Shown in pieces: positions 44,068 through 53,252 of a stretch of DNA of 64,000 bases. The stretch is from an uncultured Latescibacterota bacterium (GTDB lineage: Bacteria; Latescibacterota; UBA2968; UBA8231). Position numbers and translations under genes: made by a program. The first letter of the stretch is position 1; the number at the start of each line of letters is the position of its first letter. A model generated the notes under the pieces. That model did not search any database. It had not been told where the DNA came from and was given only the letters and a program-made list of their open reading frames with translations. The stretch is taken from assembly GCA_958295495.1 (NCBI GenBank), contig OY282352.1:4286049-4350048 (forward strand), written 5' to 3'.

Positions 44068-45705
44068 TCACCAAAACTTGGCGACGTTTTCTTCCGCCTT
44101 GGTCATCACCTCCACCAAGGCGGCGCGGCCTTCGCGGTTGGCGGCGAGGGCGCGTTGGATGGCCGGGGCTAAGTCCGGAGGCGATTCGACTCGCTCGGCG
44201 TGGGCACCGAGGGCCTCGGCCACCTGCGCGTAGTGGCCGCCGAGCCGATTGCTCTGATAGTGCTCGCTGGCGTAGGGCATGTGCTGGTCGTAGTGGGTCA
44301 TTACGCCGTTGTTGAGCACCACTGTGAGAATGGGAATTTTTGCGCGCACCGCGGTCTCAATGTCGAGGCCCGCCATGCCAAAAGCCGCGTCGCCCATGAC
44401 GTTGATGACCTGCTTGTCCGGCGCGGCTAACTTGGCCCCCAATGCCAAGCCCAAGCCGTAGCCGAGCTGGGTCGATTTGCCCCAGCCGATGTACCCTCTG
44501 GGGACTTGGGGCCGCCAGAACGGCACGAGTTGATCGCGGGGATAGCCTGAGTCGTGGGTAATGATGGTGTTGGGCACATCCACGGCGCGGGCCAGCTCGG
44601 CAAAGACCCGGTAGGGGTTTATCGGCACCTCGTCCGAGCGGAATCTCGGGGCCCAGGTGGCGTTGAACTCAGCGCGGATGGCTGCGATTTCGGCCGCAGT
44701 CCCGCGCCCATCGGCCCGCCCGTCGGTCCCGAGCTGCCGGCGGACTTCCTCGACGATCTGCTCCAGCACGATCCGCGCATCGCCGATGGCCCCGAAGTCG
44801 ATCCGGTAGTCCTTGTTGAGATCCTCCGCGCAGTTGGTCACCTGCGCCAAGACGGCGCGGGCGGGCATGGGAGCATTGAAAGCCGAGATGGTAAAGCTGG
44901 TGCCCACGCCCAAGACGAAGTCGGTCTTTTGCAGGAAGCGATCGACCATCAGCGTACCGGTGTGACCGCCAGTGCCCAGCGCGAGCGAATGGTTTTCGGG
45001 AAATGCGCTCTTGCCGGCCAAGGTGGTCATAACGGGCGCGTTGAGTAGCTCGGCGAGGGCCACGAGCTGGTCTGTGGCTGCGGCCCACAGCACGCCGTGC
45101 CCGGCGTTGATGACCGGGCATTCGGCCTTGATGAGTGCGGCGACCAAGTCGCGGACCGCGTCTGGGTCGGCCCCCGACTTGTAGGCTTTGACCGGTTGGT
45201 AGGCGAAGTCGCCGGGGAACTCGGCGGCACCTAAATCGCTGGGGATTTCCACCAGCACCGGCCCGGGGCGGCCGTGGGCGAGCTGGCTAAAGGCGCGGCG
45301 CATCAGCTCGGGAATGCGCTCGACTTGGTTGATGTTCGCAGCCCATTTGGTGATGCCGCGATAGTTGTCCACCGCGTCGAAGTTGGGCGGCACTTGCGTG
45401 CGGGCTGTGGACGCGCCCCCGGGCAGCAGCAGTAGGGGGATGGAATCGGCGTAGGCTTGGGCCGCGCCGCCAAGGGCGTTTTCAGCCCCCGGCCCGGTCT
45501 GCATGGTGAAGACGCCAAAGGGACGGCCGTTGGTCGTGCGGCTGAAGCCGTCGGCCATGTTGACGCCCGTCCGCTCTTGGCGACAGATAATGGGCCGGAT
45601 GCCCGCGCGTGCCGCCTCGTCAATCAGCGGCTGAGCGGGAAAAGCCGATAGCCACGCGACGCCTTCGGCCTTGAGGATGTGGGCAATGGCTTGGTTGCCG
45701 TTCAT
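44068..45705 (-). CDS. Thiamine diphosphate-dependent enzyme, acetolactate synthase-like
   Basis: 545 residues. The three-domain ThDP fold is visible: N-terminal pyrimidine-binding part (AHILKAEGVAWLSAFPA, RQERTGVNMADGFSR with the catalytic Glu replaced by the E in CRQERT context), a central domain, and the C-terminal GDAAFGMAGLDIETAVRA (from about 436) followed by TVVLNNGVM, matching the GD-x-x-(25)-NN motif. It is related to the IlvB/benzoylformate group, but the substrate is unknown, probably a 2-oxoacid from sugar breakdown. It is transcribed ahead of the oxidoreductase. Confidence 0.88.
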   Translation of the reverse strand: MNGNQAIAHILKAEGVAWLSAFPAQPLIDEAARAGIRPIICRQERTGVNMADGFSRTTNGRPFGVFTMQTGPGAENALGGAAQAYADSIPLLLLPGGASTARTQVPPNFDAVDNYRGITKWAANINQVERIPELMRRAFSQLAHGRPGPVLVEIPSDLGAAEFPGDFAYQPVKAYKSGADPDAVRDLVAALIKAECPVINAGHGVLWAAATDQLVALAELLNAPVMTTLAGKSAFPENHSLALGTGGHTGTLMVDRFLQKTDFVLGVGTSFTISAFNAPMPARAVLAQVTNCAEDLNKDYRIDFGAIGDARIVLEQIVEEVRRQLGTDGRADGRGTAAEIAAIRAEFNATWAPRFRSDEVPINPYRVFAELARAVDVPNTIITHDSGYPRDQLVPFWRPQVPRGYIGWGKSTQLGYGLGLALGAKLAAPDKQVINVMGDAAFGMAGLDIETAVRAKIPILTVVLNNGVMTHYDQHMPYASEHYQSNRLGGHYAQVAEALGAHAERVESPPDLAPAIQRALAANREGRAALVEVMTKAEENVAKFW

Positions 45706-45844
45706 GGGTATGGCGTCCTTTTCCGGGGTTTGTGGTTGAATCAGGGCCGCTACAAGGGACGGCCTCTACGGAAATTTTGTCGGGCAACCCCTGTAGCTGC
45801 CCACCCGCAATTTGCATAGAACGTTGGACAGGGACGCAGCTGCG

Positions 45845-47122
45845 TCAAGAGGCCCGCCGCCCGCGCCCGATGCTCCACCAGACGACTAGGGCCTCCACGG
45901 TGTGGCCGCTGATTAAGGCACCCACGGCTTGGGTCGCGCCGTGGAGATCGAAATTGGCGAGCAGGGCTAACATCAGCAAGACCGTCGCTACCCGCGACGG
46001 GGCGCTCGGCGCCATGGCTTGGGTGCGGTGCTGGAGCAGGCCGATGCCGTGGAAGTAACTGCGCAGGCTGACGACAAAGGGAAAGCCCGTAAACAGCAGC
46101 AGGGGCGTCTTGCAGTCGGCGATCAACTCGGGACCAATGCCGATCCAAGCGCCGAGTACGTAGTGGACGGCCGGCGTCCAAAACAGCACCACCATGCAGG
46201 CACAGGAAAACAGACAACAGCCCCAGCAGAAGCGGCGAATTTTGCCCAAATCCCCTTCTTGACGGAAGGCCGTCGGCAGGTTGCGCAACTCGTTGAGCCA
46301 GCCATAGGGGATGTGGCCGAGCGCATAGACGATGGTCAGCACGGCCAGTGCTTGGGTGCCGTCGGCACTGCGGGCGACGAACATGTTGATCAGCGGCCGG
46401 GTACCGGCCTGCACAGCCATGATTAGTGCCAAGGGCCAGAAGAAGCGCAGGACATAAAGGTAGGTCAGAGCCGGCGCGTTGGCTAGCGCGGGCCAATGCA
46501 CCAAGCGCCAGCGGCCCCAAGCGACCACGCAAAGCTCGGCGAGGGCACCCGTGTACGTGGCGAGGACCGGCAGTAAGATGGGGGTCTGGCGGACGAAGCC
46601 GAGCGGCAGCAGCGCAAAGACCGCGAGGATGCTGAGAGCGATCCCGGTGGTGGTGGCGTAGGCGGGGATGTCGGTGCGGTGGACGCGGATGAGTTCGCCG
46701 CTGTAAAAGCGCGTCATCCCGTGCAGGACGGGGAAGGGAACGAGCCACAGCAGGGCCAAGCGCACCGCCTCCCCGAGCTCGGGATTGACCCCGTGCAAGT
46801 CGTTGATAATCCAAGTTCCCAAAGGCGTCAGGGCCAAGCTGGCCAAAATGCTGGCCAATAGCAGCCCGGCCGCGAGCACGAAGCGGAGGCAGACTCGGTA
46901 GCCTTGGGCGTGCTCGACGAGGACTAGGCCGAGTTGTCGCACTTGGGACAGAGTGCCGGAGAGGAATAGAGCCAAGCCAAAGGCCAAGCCAAAGGCGGCC
47001 AGCGTTTCGACCGCCCGCGGCATGCGCGCCATGCCGCCGTTGAGGAACTGGCCGCTAAGCTCTTGCACCAGCACCGTCACCACCAAGGGCAACATGAAGC
47101 GGGTTAGCTGGGCATAGGTCAT
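45845..47122 (-). CDS. Multidrug/oligosaccharidyl-lipid/polysaccharide (MOP) superfamily transporter-like membrane protein
   Basis: 425 residues with about 12 membrane helices in two six-helix halves. MTYAQLTRFMLPLVVTVLVQELSGQFLNGGMAR at the start resembles MATE/MVF-type flippases (quoted only as motif; about 30 residues), and MFVARSADGTQALAVLTIVYALGHIP at mid-protein is the second half's equivalent. There is no signal peptide and no ATPase motif. It may export or flip a lipid-linked or small molecule. Similarity to ankyrin-like (ANKH) transporters is possible. It is a single gene, 107 bp downstream of the type III restriction operon. Confidence 0.7.
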   Translation of the reverse strand: MTYAQLTRFMLPLVVTVLVQELSGQFLNGGMARMPRAVETLAAFGLAFGLALFLSGTLSQVRQLGLVLVEHAQGYRVCLRFVLAAGLLLASILASLALTPLGTWIINDLHGVNPELGEAVRLALLWLVPFPVLHGMTRFYSGELIRVHRTDIPAYATTTGIALSILAVFALLPLGFVRQTPILLPVLATYTGALAELCVVAWGRWRLVHWPALANAPALTYLYVLRFFWPLALIMAVQAGTRPLINMFVARSADGTQALAVLTIVYALGHIPYGWLNELRNLPTAFRQEGDLGKIRRFCWGCCLFSCACMVVLFWTPAVHYVLGAWIGIGPELIADCKTPLLLFTGFPFVVSLRSYFHGIGLLQHRTQAMAPSAPSRVATVLLMLALLANFDLHGATQAVGALISGHTVEALVVWWSIGRGRRAS

Positions 47123-47229
47123 CTACGCATCCGAAAACGAGGTCCAGCGGTGAACGTGGTACGGTTATATGTCCCACAAAAGCGGCGATGCGGTGTAGAT
47201 TAACTTCAATCGTTCGCCGGGATGATCTT

Positions 47230-49866
47230 TCAAATTCCGATCTTTTTTACTAATTGCTGCCGCACGTCCTTCCCATAGATCGCCTTCTCCACGACCACGA
47301 ACAGACCCTTGCCGTTGCTTTCCCGCTCCCAAAGGGCACCAATGGTCCGCTTTTCGGCGGTATCGGCCCCTTCGGCGATATGTGCGCCCTTGTATTCGAC
47401 GACGAGGAGACGACCGTCCTCCAACTGAGCGATAAAGTCCGGGTAGAATTTGTCCGTTGCGGTGGGCAGCCAAAATGAGTTGGAATGACGCGCTACATTG
47501 CGAATCCAGTACTTCACTGCTGCCAGACTGTCGATGATCTGGGCGCATTGCATCTCCTCGCCATTTTCGGCACCGTCAAAAGCGGGAACGCGGTCCGGGC
47601 CTAAAAAGTGCTTGCGTGGTTTCCAGCGTCCGCGATAGTGCCGTTGATCCCAGTACATGTTGTCCGCAAATGTAAAGGCCGTATCGAACGAGACCGTTGT
47701 GTTGGCCTCGGATTCAAAGAGGTACTGCTGATAGACACTGCTGCGTTCCTTTTGGCGAATGGCCGCGATCTTGTTCTCGATTTTCTTGGCGAGCAGGAAC
47801 TTGCAACGCATCAGCGCGGAGATGGACATGCCGCGTGTCTTGAGCAGGTGATCAACTAGTTGGCGCAGCCATCTGAGCAGTTCGCTCTGGTGAATGTCCA
47901 TCTGGCGCACCTGCCGGTCGAGCCACAGGACGAGGGCTTCGGCGGTCCAGCCTTCGACGCCAATGTCCAGTACCAATTGCTCCTCTTCACTGGCGAACTG
48001 GTAGGTGACGCGCTTGCCATCAATGTCTATTGCAAAGCTGCGTGCCGTCTCGCGGATAGTGAACTCCTGTTCGTCCATCTGCGGCGAATGATTGAGCAGG
48101 GACCAGTCGTGGTATTCCATGAACACGTCCGTATCGGCAAATTCCAAGGTGCCTTGGATTTTCGACATGAGGCGCGGGACTTTGAATTGATGCCCTTGCT
48201 CGGCGGGGGATGTTTGCTCCTCGACAGCGGCGCGGTGTTTGGCAATGGCCGCGACAACCCCTTTTCGCTCTCGCTCGGGCAACGTCTCCAAAATCGCCTG
48301 CTCGCGTTCCTGATTGATCCAGCCGGTAATCGCGATCTCGACCTGCCCTTTAGCCGTTTCGCGCACCAGCAATCCGTCGTGCTCTGCCTCTCTTAGCTCG
48401 GACAGGATTTCCGGGGTTGCTGGAGTCGTATATCTGAATACCGGCTCTGAGTTTTGGCGCGGGCCAAACAAGTCGCCCTGAGCGTCGAGCGTGCGCTGCA
48501 CCGGCTCGATGTTGTCGAGGGCTTCGTCTTCCTCAAAGCCCATGGCCACCAATTTGTCGGCCAAGGCGCGCGCCGCCTCGCCAAAAGACGGCTCGGATAG
48601 GTGGGTGTATGCTTTGTTGAGGTCGGGTGCTTGGCGTCGCTTGGCGTAGGGCATGCGTAGTACGCGGCCGAGAAGTTGCTCCACATCCGTCGTGCTGTGG
48701 ATGCGCGATACGGAGCAGAAAATGTAGGCGAATGAGCAATCCCACCCTTCTTTGAGTGCTTCGATCGTAATGACGTATTCGATGGGACAGGCGCGGTCGA
48801 ATAAGTCAATGCTGTCGAGCTCGCGTTGGTCGCCGGTGGCGATGGCGATTTTGCTCTCTGGGATTTGCTCAATGTCCATCAGGTGCTTTTTCAGTGCTTC
48901 AACCGTCACTTCTTGGTTTTTCGGCTGTGCTTGAAACAAGACGATGGGACGGATGTAGTCGGCATCGTCCTTGGCCGTCTCTGCAAGCGAAGCACGGGCG
49001 GCAACGGCCCCGCTCACCGCGTTCTGATAGGTGTCGTGCTCGGCAAGCATGATGGGCAGTTTGATCATTTCCTCGCGCTTGAGTTCTTGGGCGGTGACGC
49101 TGTACAGAATGTTCGACTTGCGTTGCGGGGTCGCCGTGAATTCGACGATGGCGCACGGGTTGACTCGCGTCTGCATTTCCCGCGTCAGGCCGGTGACCGC
49201 GTTGTGTGCCTCATCGACGATCATCAACGGACGGTGCCGATGCAGCAGGTTGGCGAAGGAGAATTTGACGGTGCCATTGTCCAGCTTTTCCAAACCCGGC
49301 GCAGTATCCTGGACGCCGGAGAAGTGCGGTTCCATCTCCTCATTGTGGGCGTACACTTTGCGCCCTTCGGTGCTCTTCACCCGCAGTGTTTGAATGGTGC
49401 CGACCACAATGCAGCAGTGGTCGCGCAGGTCGTGCGGCCGGAGGTGGGTGAAGTCGGCGATGTCGAACGCGCGCACCCGGCCGTCAAAAGCGTCGTCCAA
49501 CGCTTGCCGATAAGCATGGCGGGTATTTTTCAGGGCTTCGACTGTCTGCCGGCGGATGGTATTGGTCGGCACCAGCCACAGCACTAGGGGATAGTCCTTT
49601 TCGATCCAAGCATTGCGGGCGATAGATACGGCATGGGCAGCGAGGATTGTTTTGCCGCCGCCAGTGGGCAGGCGCAGGCAGACGTAGGGAACGTCTGGCA
49701 ATTCTTTTAGCGGTGCGTAAAATTCGGCGTAGCCTCCGAGCCGCCCGGCCTGCTCTGGCTCTTGGGTTATGGCCTCGTAGGCGTTCTTGGGGCCGGCGAT
49801 ACGCGCTTCCTCCAAGAAGCGGCGCAGGACGGAGAGGGTGTCGGCTTGATATTGTTTTAGCTGCAT
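47230..49866 (-). CDS. Type III restriction endonuclease Res subunit
   Basis: 878 residues. Superfamily 2 helicase motifs: RLPTGGGKTILAAH (67-73 for PTGGGKT), LMIVDEAHNAV (DEAH), VEFTATPQRKS (motif III), IEALKEGWDCS, and QLLGRVLRMP (motif VI). The C-terminus has FYPDFIAQLED then LLVVEYKG (D810, E824, K826), a PD-(D/E)xK nuclease, as in Res subunits. It forms the Mod2Res complex that translocates on DNA using ATP and cleaves between two oppositely oriented sites. It starts four bases after the mod stop. Confidence 0.93.
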   Translation of the reverse strand: MQLKQYQADTLSVLRRFLEEARIAGPKNAYEAITQEPEQAGRLGGYAEFYAPLKELPDVPYVCLRLPTGGGKTILAAHAVSIARNAWIEKDYPLVLWLVPTNTIRRQTVEALKNTRHAYRQALDDAFDGRVRAFDIADFTHLRPHDLRDHCCIVVGTIQTLRVKSTEGRKVYAHNEEMEPHFSGVQDTAPGLEKLDNGTVKFSFANLLHRHRPLMIVDEAHNAVTGLTREMQTRVNPCAIVEFTATPQRKSNILYSVTAQELKREEMIKLPIMLAEHDTYQNAVSGAVAARASLAETAKDDADYIRPIVLFQAQPKNQEVTVEALKKHLMDIEQIPESKIAIATGDQRELDSIDLFDRACPIEYVITIEALKEGWDCSFAYIFCSVSRIHSTTDVEQLLGRVLRMPYAKRRQAPDLNKAYTHLSEPSFGEAARALADKLVAMGFEEDEALDNIEPVQRTLDAQGDLFGPRQNSEPVFRYTTPATPEILSELREAEHDGLLVRETAKGQVEIAITGWINQEREQAILETLPERERKGVVAAIAKHRAAVEEQTSPAEQGHQFKVPRLMSKIQGTLEFADTDVFMEYHDWSLLNHSPQMDEQEFTIRETARSFAIDIDGKRVTYQFASEEEQLVLDIGVEGWTAEALVLWLDRQVRQMDIHQSELLRWLRQLVDHLLKTRGMSISALMRCKFLLAKKIENKIAAIRQKERSSVYQQYLFESEANTTVSFDTAFTFADNMYWDQRHYRGRWKPRKHFLGPDRVPAFDGAENGEEMQCAQIIDSLAAVKYWIRNVARHSNSFWLPTATDKFYPDFIAQLEDGRLLVVEYKGAHIAEGADTAEKRTIGALWERESNGKGLFVVVEKAIYGKDVRQQLVKKIGI

Positions 49867-49869
49867 GGA

Positions 49870-51432
49870 TCAGGTGTGCGCTTTGATATCGTAGGGCGTC
49901 TGCTTGAAGACGATGCCCTCCCGGTCGAGCGTCGCTGGCGTCAAGCGCGACTGCTCGCCATAGACCGTGAGCGGGCCGTCAAAAACAGCATCTTCTCGCG
50001 CAATTTCCGCCCGAATCGCAGACAGGGTCGCACGAGTCAAGACATTGCCTTTGTCGTCGAGGATGCCGTTGTACAGCAGAGCATAAGCGCGATCGTCGTG
50101 CAGGCCGAGGAAGGGCGAATCGTCGTTGCCGCGCCACGGATGCCCGGTTTCGCTGAAATAGACGTGGGCGGCGAGCACGGAGAAGCGAATGTCGGAGCGA
50201 ATATGTCCTTCCTCGTCGAACACCGGCGGGCCGAGGCGGTAGAAGCGGAAGCCGCCACCGCCTTGCCAGCCGACGCTCTTGGAGATGCCGCCTTGTTCGC
50301 CGTCAATCACTTTGTTCAGGCGGGGGACGCAATGGCTGATGGCGTGTTCGCCCATTTCTATGCCGATGTAGCGCCGGCCCATCTTGTGCGCCACCGCCGC
50401 CGTGGTGCCGGAGCCGAGGAAGGAGTCGAGGACGAGGTCGCCGGGGTTGGTGGCGATGTGGAGGATGCGTTGGATGAGGCGTTCGGGTTTTGGAGTTGCA
50501 AATATCTCGTTGGAATTAAATTTTACGATCTCACGCTTGGCATCTTGGTTATCTCCTACTTCATTTCTTGGCCAAATAGTCATGCAAACGATTCCTTCTC
50601 GAACTTCTGAAAGGAATTTCTTTAACCTTGGAACGTTATTCCCCTTCTTCCCGAACCAAATCCGATTGTCTTTTACCAACTCTTTGAATTTCGGTTCTAT
50701 TGTTCCCCAACACCTTCCTTTTGCCGGCCATAAGTTCCTTCCGGACGGAGTAACGATTTCATAGATATTGTTGCTTTCGCCAGTCTTGGCGTACTGTGCT
50801 CCGCGTTGACCTCCAGTAAGACTGATAGTGAAATCACTAGAAGTCCAAGGCCCCCTAGGATCGTTGTCTGGGTTTGAGTATCTAGCGTCAGATATTTCTG
50901 TTCTCGGTAGGAGATTTGGTCTCCAAGTTTCTTTATCTTTTGCAGAGACCAGTATGTGATCGTGACTATCGGAAAGCCAGATCGAATTTGCCTGCGGAGA
51001 TGATTTTTTTTGCCATACCGCATTTGCCACGAAGTTCTTCCGCCCAAACACTTCATCCATTATGACCTTGAGATAATGCGCCTCATGGTCGTCAATCGAC
51101 ACCCAGATCGAGCCGTCCTCTGCCAGCAAGTCGCGCAAAAGTTCAAGACGCGGCCACATCATTGCCAGCCACTTGCTGTGTTCGAGATTGTCGTCGTAGT
51201 GCTCAAAGGCCGAGCGCGTGTTATACGGCGGGTCAATGTAGATGCACTTCACTTGGCCGGCGTAGAACGGAAGCAGTGCCTTGAGTGCTTCCAGATTGTC
51301 GCCTTGGATGAGCATGTTGCTGGCGTCTGGGTCGCCGGTGGAAAGGTCAGGGGGTTCTTCGAGCAGGCGATAGGGGACATGCAAGGCGGCGCGGAGGTCG
51401 GCGGCGCGTGTGAGCCAGTGTAGGGTCGGCAT
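49870..51432 (-). CDS. Type III restriction-modification DNA methyltransferase (Mod)
   Basis: 520 residues. DPPYNT (67-70 for DPPY, motif IV) comes before motif I LDSFLGSGTTAAVAHKMG (about 335), the beta-class order of N6-adenine Mod subunits. VWQKKSSPQANS and SLTGGQRGAQYAKTGESNN mark the target-recognition part between motifs. It methylates one strand of an asymmetric site and targets the Res subunit. The start abuts the pentapeptide-repeat gene stop directly, so the three genes are one operon. Confidence 0.93.
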   Translation of the reverse strand: MPTLHWLTRAADLRAALHVPYRLLEEPPDLSTGDPDASNMLIQGDNLEALKALLPFYAGQVKCIYIDPPYNTRSAFEHYDDNLEHSKWLAMMWPRLELLRDLLAEDGSIWVSIDDHEAHYLKVIMDEVFGRKNFVANAVWQKKSSPQANSIWLSDSHDHILVSAKDKETWRPNLLPRTEISDARYSNPDNDPRGPWTSSDFTISLTGGQRGAQYAKTGESNNIYEIVTPSGRNLWPAKGRCWGTIEPKFKELVKDNRIWFGKKGNNVPRLKKFLSEVREGIVCMTIWPRNEVGDNQDAKREIVKFNSNEIFATPKPERLIQRILHIATNPGDLVLDSFLGSGTTAAVAHKMGRRYIGIEMGEHAISHCVPRLNKVIDGEQGGISKSVGWQGGGGFRFYRLGPPVFDEEGHIRSDIRFSVLAAHVYFSETGHPWRGNDDSPFLGLHDDRAYALLYNGILDDKGNVLTRATLSAIRAEIAREDAVFDGPLTVYGEQSRLTPATLDREGIVFKQTPYDIKAHT

Positions 51433-52665
51433 TTATCTATCGTCCTCCGGGACTTCTGACATGGCTTGCTCGTATTCGGCGATCCACTTTTCGGCTTCTT
51501 CGGCGGTGTAGGAGCCGGTGATGGCACCGCTGTTTTCCGGCAGTTGGTAGCTTGGCGGTTTGTCGATGTGGGGTTTTAGTGTCTCTCTCAATTTCTCCTT
51601 TGCCTCTTCATCAGACAAGTATTCGATGAAAGAGTCCACATCTTCTTGGCTCAAGCCGCCCGCGAAAGTTACCCAAGACAAATCGTTTTCCTGGCCTATT
51701 GACTGCCTTATACGTTGTGCGAATGAATCAGAAACATCTTCCTCGCATCGGACCCCACATATCTGCGTGTCGCCCAGATAAGATCCCTGTAGCTGTACGC
51801 CCCCAAGAATTGCTCCCTGCAACTGTGCGGAAGCAAGGTTAACACCCTGCAACTGTGCTTCAAAAAGATCAGCTCCGCACAGCCGCGCTCTGCCAAGATT
51901 AGCTCCCTGCAATTGTACGCGGTAGAAACAAGTGCCATATAAGTGTGCTCGGACAAGATAAGCACCGGGCATCTGTGCATTAAAAAGCAAAGCCCCATGC
52001 AGGCATGCCTTGGAAAGATTAGCTCCTTGCAGGTGTGCTCGGGTAAGATCGGCCCATCGCAGGTTCGCTCTTGAAAGCTCAGCCCCGTTCAGCCAGCTTC
52101 CCTGCAAATTGACATCGATATCTTTGAAAATCTCGTGCTCCTGCACGAAAAGTAATGTCAGCAGACTTTGGACTTCTTCCGAGGGTTTCAACTTGTGCTT
52201 TTCCCGATACTCACCTTCTCCCGTCGTCCGACGAATATGAGCGCAAAGTATATCCAGCACGGTCTGGCGCAACTCTTCAGTGTCTTGTGCCAGATGGAAG
52301 AGTTCATAGGCCCCACCCAAGCGCACGGAGTCCGAATCATGCCCCAAGTGTTCAATGGCATTTTTCAGGCGATCCTGCCGCTGCCCCTGCTCGGTCTTCG
52401 ACACGGCATCGGCCTGCGCTTGGGCGGTATCCTCTAGTGCCTTGGCACGTTTGTAGGACATCAAGGCTTGCAGGGCGACCAAGATGCCTCCCATGCCGAT
52501 GCCTAGGAATTTCAGAGCTTCGTATTTTAGTTCCCCGTTTTGAGCTATCCCTAAAAGATTGAAAATCCACTTGTGACAGTCGGAGAACATGACGGCCCCA
52601 AAAACCACTACCAAGATGACGAGCAGGCCGATGAGAGCAATCTGAAAGGTCGAAAAGAGTTTCAT
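51433..52665 (-). CDS. Membrane-anchored pentapeptide-repeat protein
   Basis: 410 residues. Two N-terminal helices (about 8-28, and 52-68 with GMGGILVALQALMSYKR) precede a short coiled region (75-100). About 190-305 is a run of A(D/N)LxX repeats (SRANLRWADLTRAHLQGANLSK in part), forming a quadrilateral beta-helix that can mimic DNA. The C-terminal tail is acidic. It ends directly before mod and is not part of a standard type III operon. A role as anti-restriction brake or as membrane sensor is possible but unproven. Confidence 0.82.
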   Translation of the reverse strand: MKLFSTFQIALIGLLVILVVVFGAVMFSDCHKWIFNLLGIAQNGELKYEALKFLGIGMGGILVALQALMSYKRAKALEDTAQAQADAVSKTEQGQRQDRLKNAIEHLGHDSDSVRLGGAYELFHLAQDTEELRQTVLDILCAHIRRTTGEGEYREKHKLKPSEEVQSLLTLLFVQEHEIFKDIDVNLQGSWLNGAELSRANLRWADLTRAHLQGANLSKACLHGALLFNAQMPGAYLVRAHLYGTCFYRVQLQGANLGRARLCGADLFEAQLQGVNLASAQLQGAILGGVQLQGSYLGDTQICGVRCEEDVSDSFAQRIRQSIGQENDLSWVTFAGGLSQEDVDSFIEYLSDEEAKEKLRETLKPHIDKPPSYQLPENSGAITGSYTAEEAEKWIAEYEQAMSEVPEDDR

Positions 52666-52747
52666 AGCGGATTTCTATGAGCGGAGAGTTGGTCTTAGCA
52701 AGAGATTCGAGGCAATTTTCAGCCATACCAATAAGCGGGCAGTCGTG

Positions 52748-52813
52748 TTACTCTCGTCCGGGCAAATAGTGCCTCAATGCCCATGGAACCGACTCATCGA
52801 GAAGCACTCTCAT
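52748..52813 (-). pseudogene. Remnant of DUF5615-like (PIN-like) toxin N-terminus
   Basis: The frame starts at ATG 52813, inside the end of the DUF433 gene, and reads MRVLLDESVPWALRHYLPGRE before a TAA at 52748-52750. The M-R-x-L-L-D-E-x-x-P-x-x-L start is the hallmark of DUF5615 PIN-like toxins, normally about 110 residues and normally encoded right after DUF433. After the stop the same frame continues as HDCPLIGMAENCLESLAK, partly like the family's G-x-x-N-x-x-L-L stretch, showing a nonsense mutation and decay rather than a coincidence. Confidence 0.7.
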
Positions 52814-53054
52814 AAGCGTAACTCTCCAGAGCTTCTTTTGCTATTTCAAGTGCCCCTACTGCTTGCTCGCGGCTTACAGACGGAAAGTCATCTAGGAAAA
52901 CGTCTAAGCTGTACCCAGATGCTAGGTAATCAAAGAGGTTCTTTACAACTACGCGGGTTCCCTTGAAAACAGGCATACCGCTCATAGTGTCCTTGCGGCT
53001 GTGAATAACGCTGTCCTTGATTGCGATGGACAGGCTTTCGCTTGTCTGCGTCAT
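52794..53054 (-). CDS. DUF433 antitoxin-like protein
   Basis: 86 residues from ATG 53054, with CAGGAG seven to eight bases upstream. SRKDTMSGMPVFKGTRVVVK then NLFDYLASGYSLDVFLDDFPSVSREQAV match DUF433, a small winged-helix family of putative antitoxins. Its normal partner, DUF5615, survives only as a 21-codon remnant overlapping its 3' end, so this antitoxin is an orphan. The same frame is open upstream to 53252, so a fused 152-residue product is formally possible. Confidence 0.85.
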   Translation of the reverse strand: MTQTSESLSIAIKDSVIHSRKDTMSGMPVFKGTRVVVKNLFDYLASGYSLDVFLDDFPSVSREQAVGALEIAKEALESYAYESASR

Positions 53055-53252
53055 GGTGCGAGCTCCTGAGTATAGAGTTCGGATGTCTTTAACAGATGGA
53101 ACATAAGAAAACCTGAAGGCATGCATCTCACAACGCGCCCTAAGTACACGACAGTCCGTCTTTTTCGGGCGGAACGCCTGCGATGAAATTTTGCCCGCTT
53201 GGAACAATTTGTCGGGATTGATCACCCGATAGAGCAAGGTGTCGTCGTTCAT
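53055..53252 (-). pseudogene. Truncated gene fragment with ISSQAFRP motif
   Basis: The ATG at 53252 overlaps the preceding stop as ATGA, and the frame reads MNDDTLLYRVINPDKLF then KISSQAFRPKK before losing any familiar pattern. I recall uncharacterised proteins with an R-I-S-S-Q-A-F-R-P start encoded directly after relatives of the 373-residue gene upstream, so this looks like its partner truncated to about 45 residues. It now runs in frame into DUF433. Confidence 0.5.

Noticed and set aside
45740..45800. Short repeated GGCC/GTAG-like pieces between the ThDP enzyme and MOP transporter genes
   Set aside because: The pieces are imperfect and not arranged as a hairpin with complementary arms, so no element could be defined.
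52814..53252. A single 152-residue fused protein (ISSQAFRP part plus DUF433)
   Set aside because: The frame is open throughout, but the AGGAG in front of ATG 53054 and the natural DUF433 length favour a separate gene. Kept as an alternative in the feature notes.
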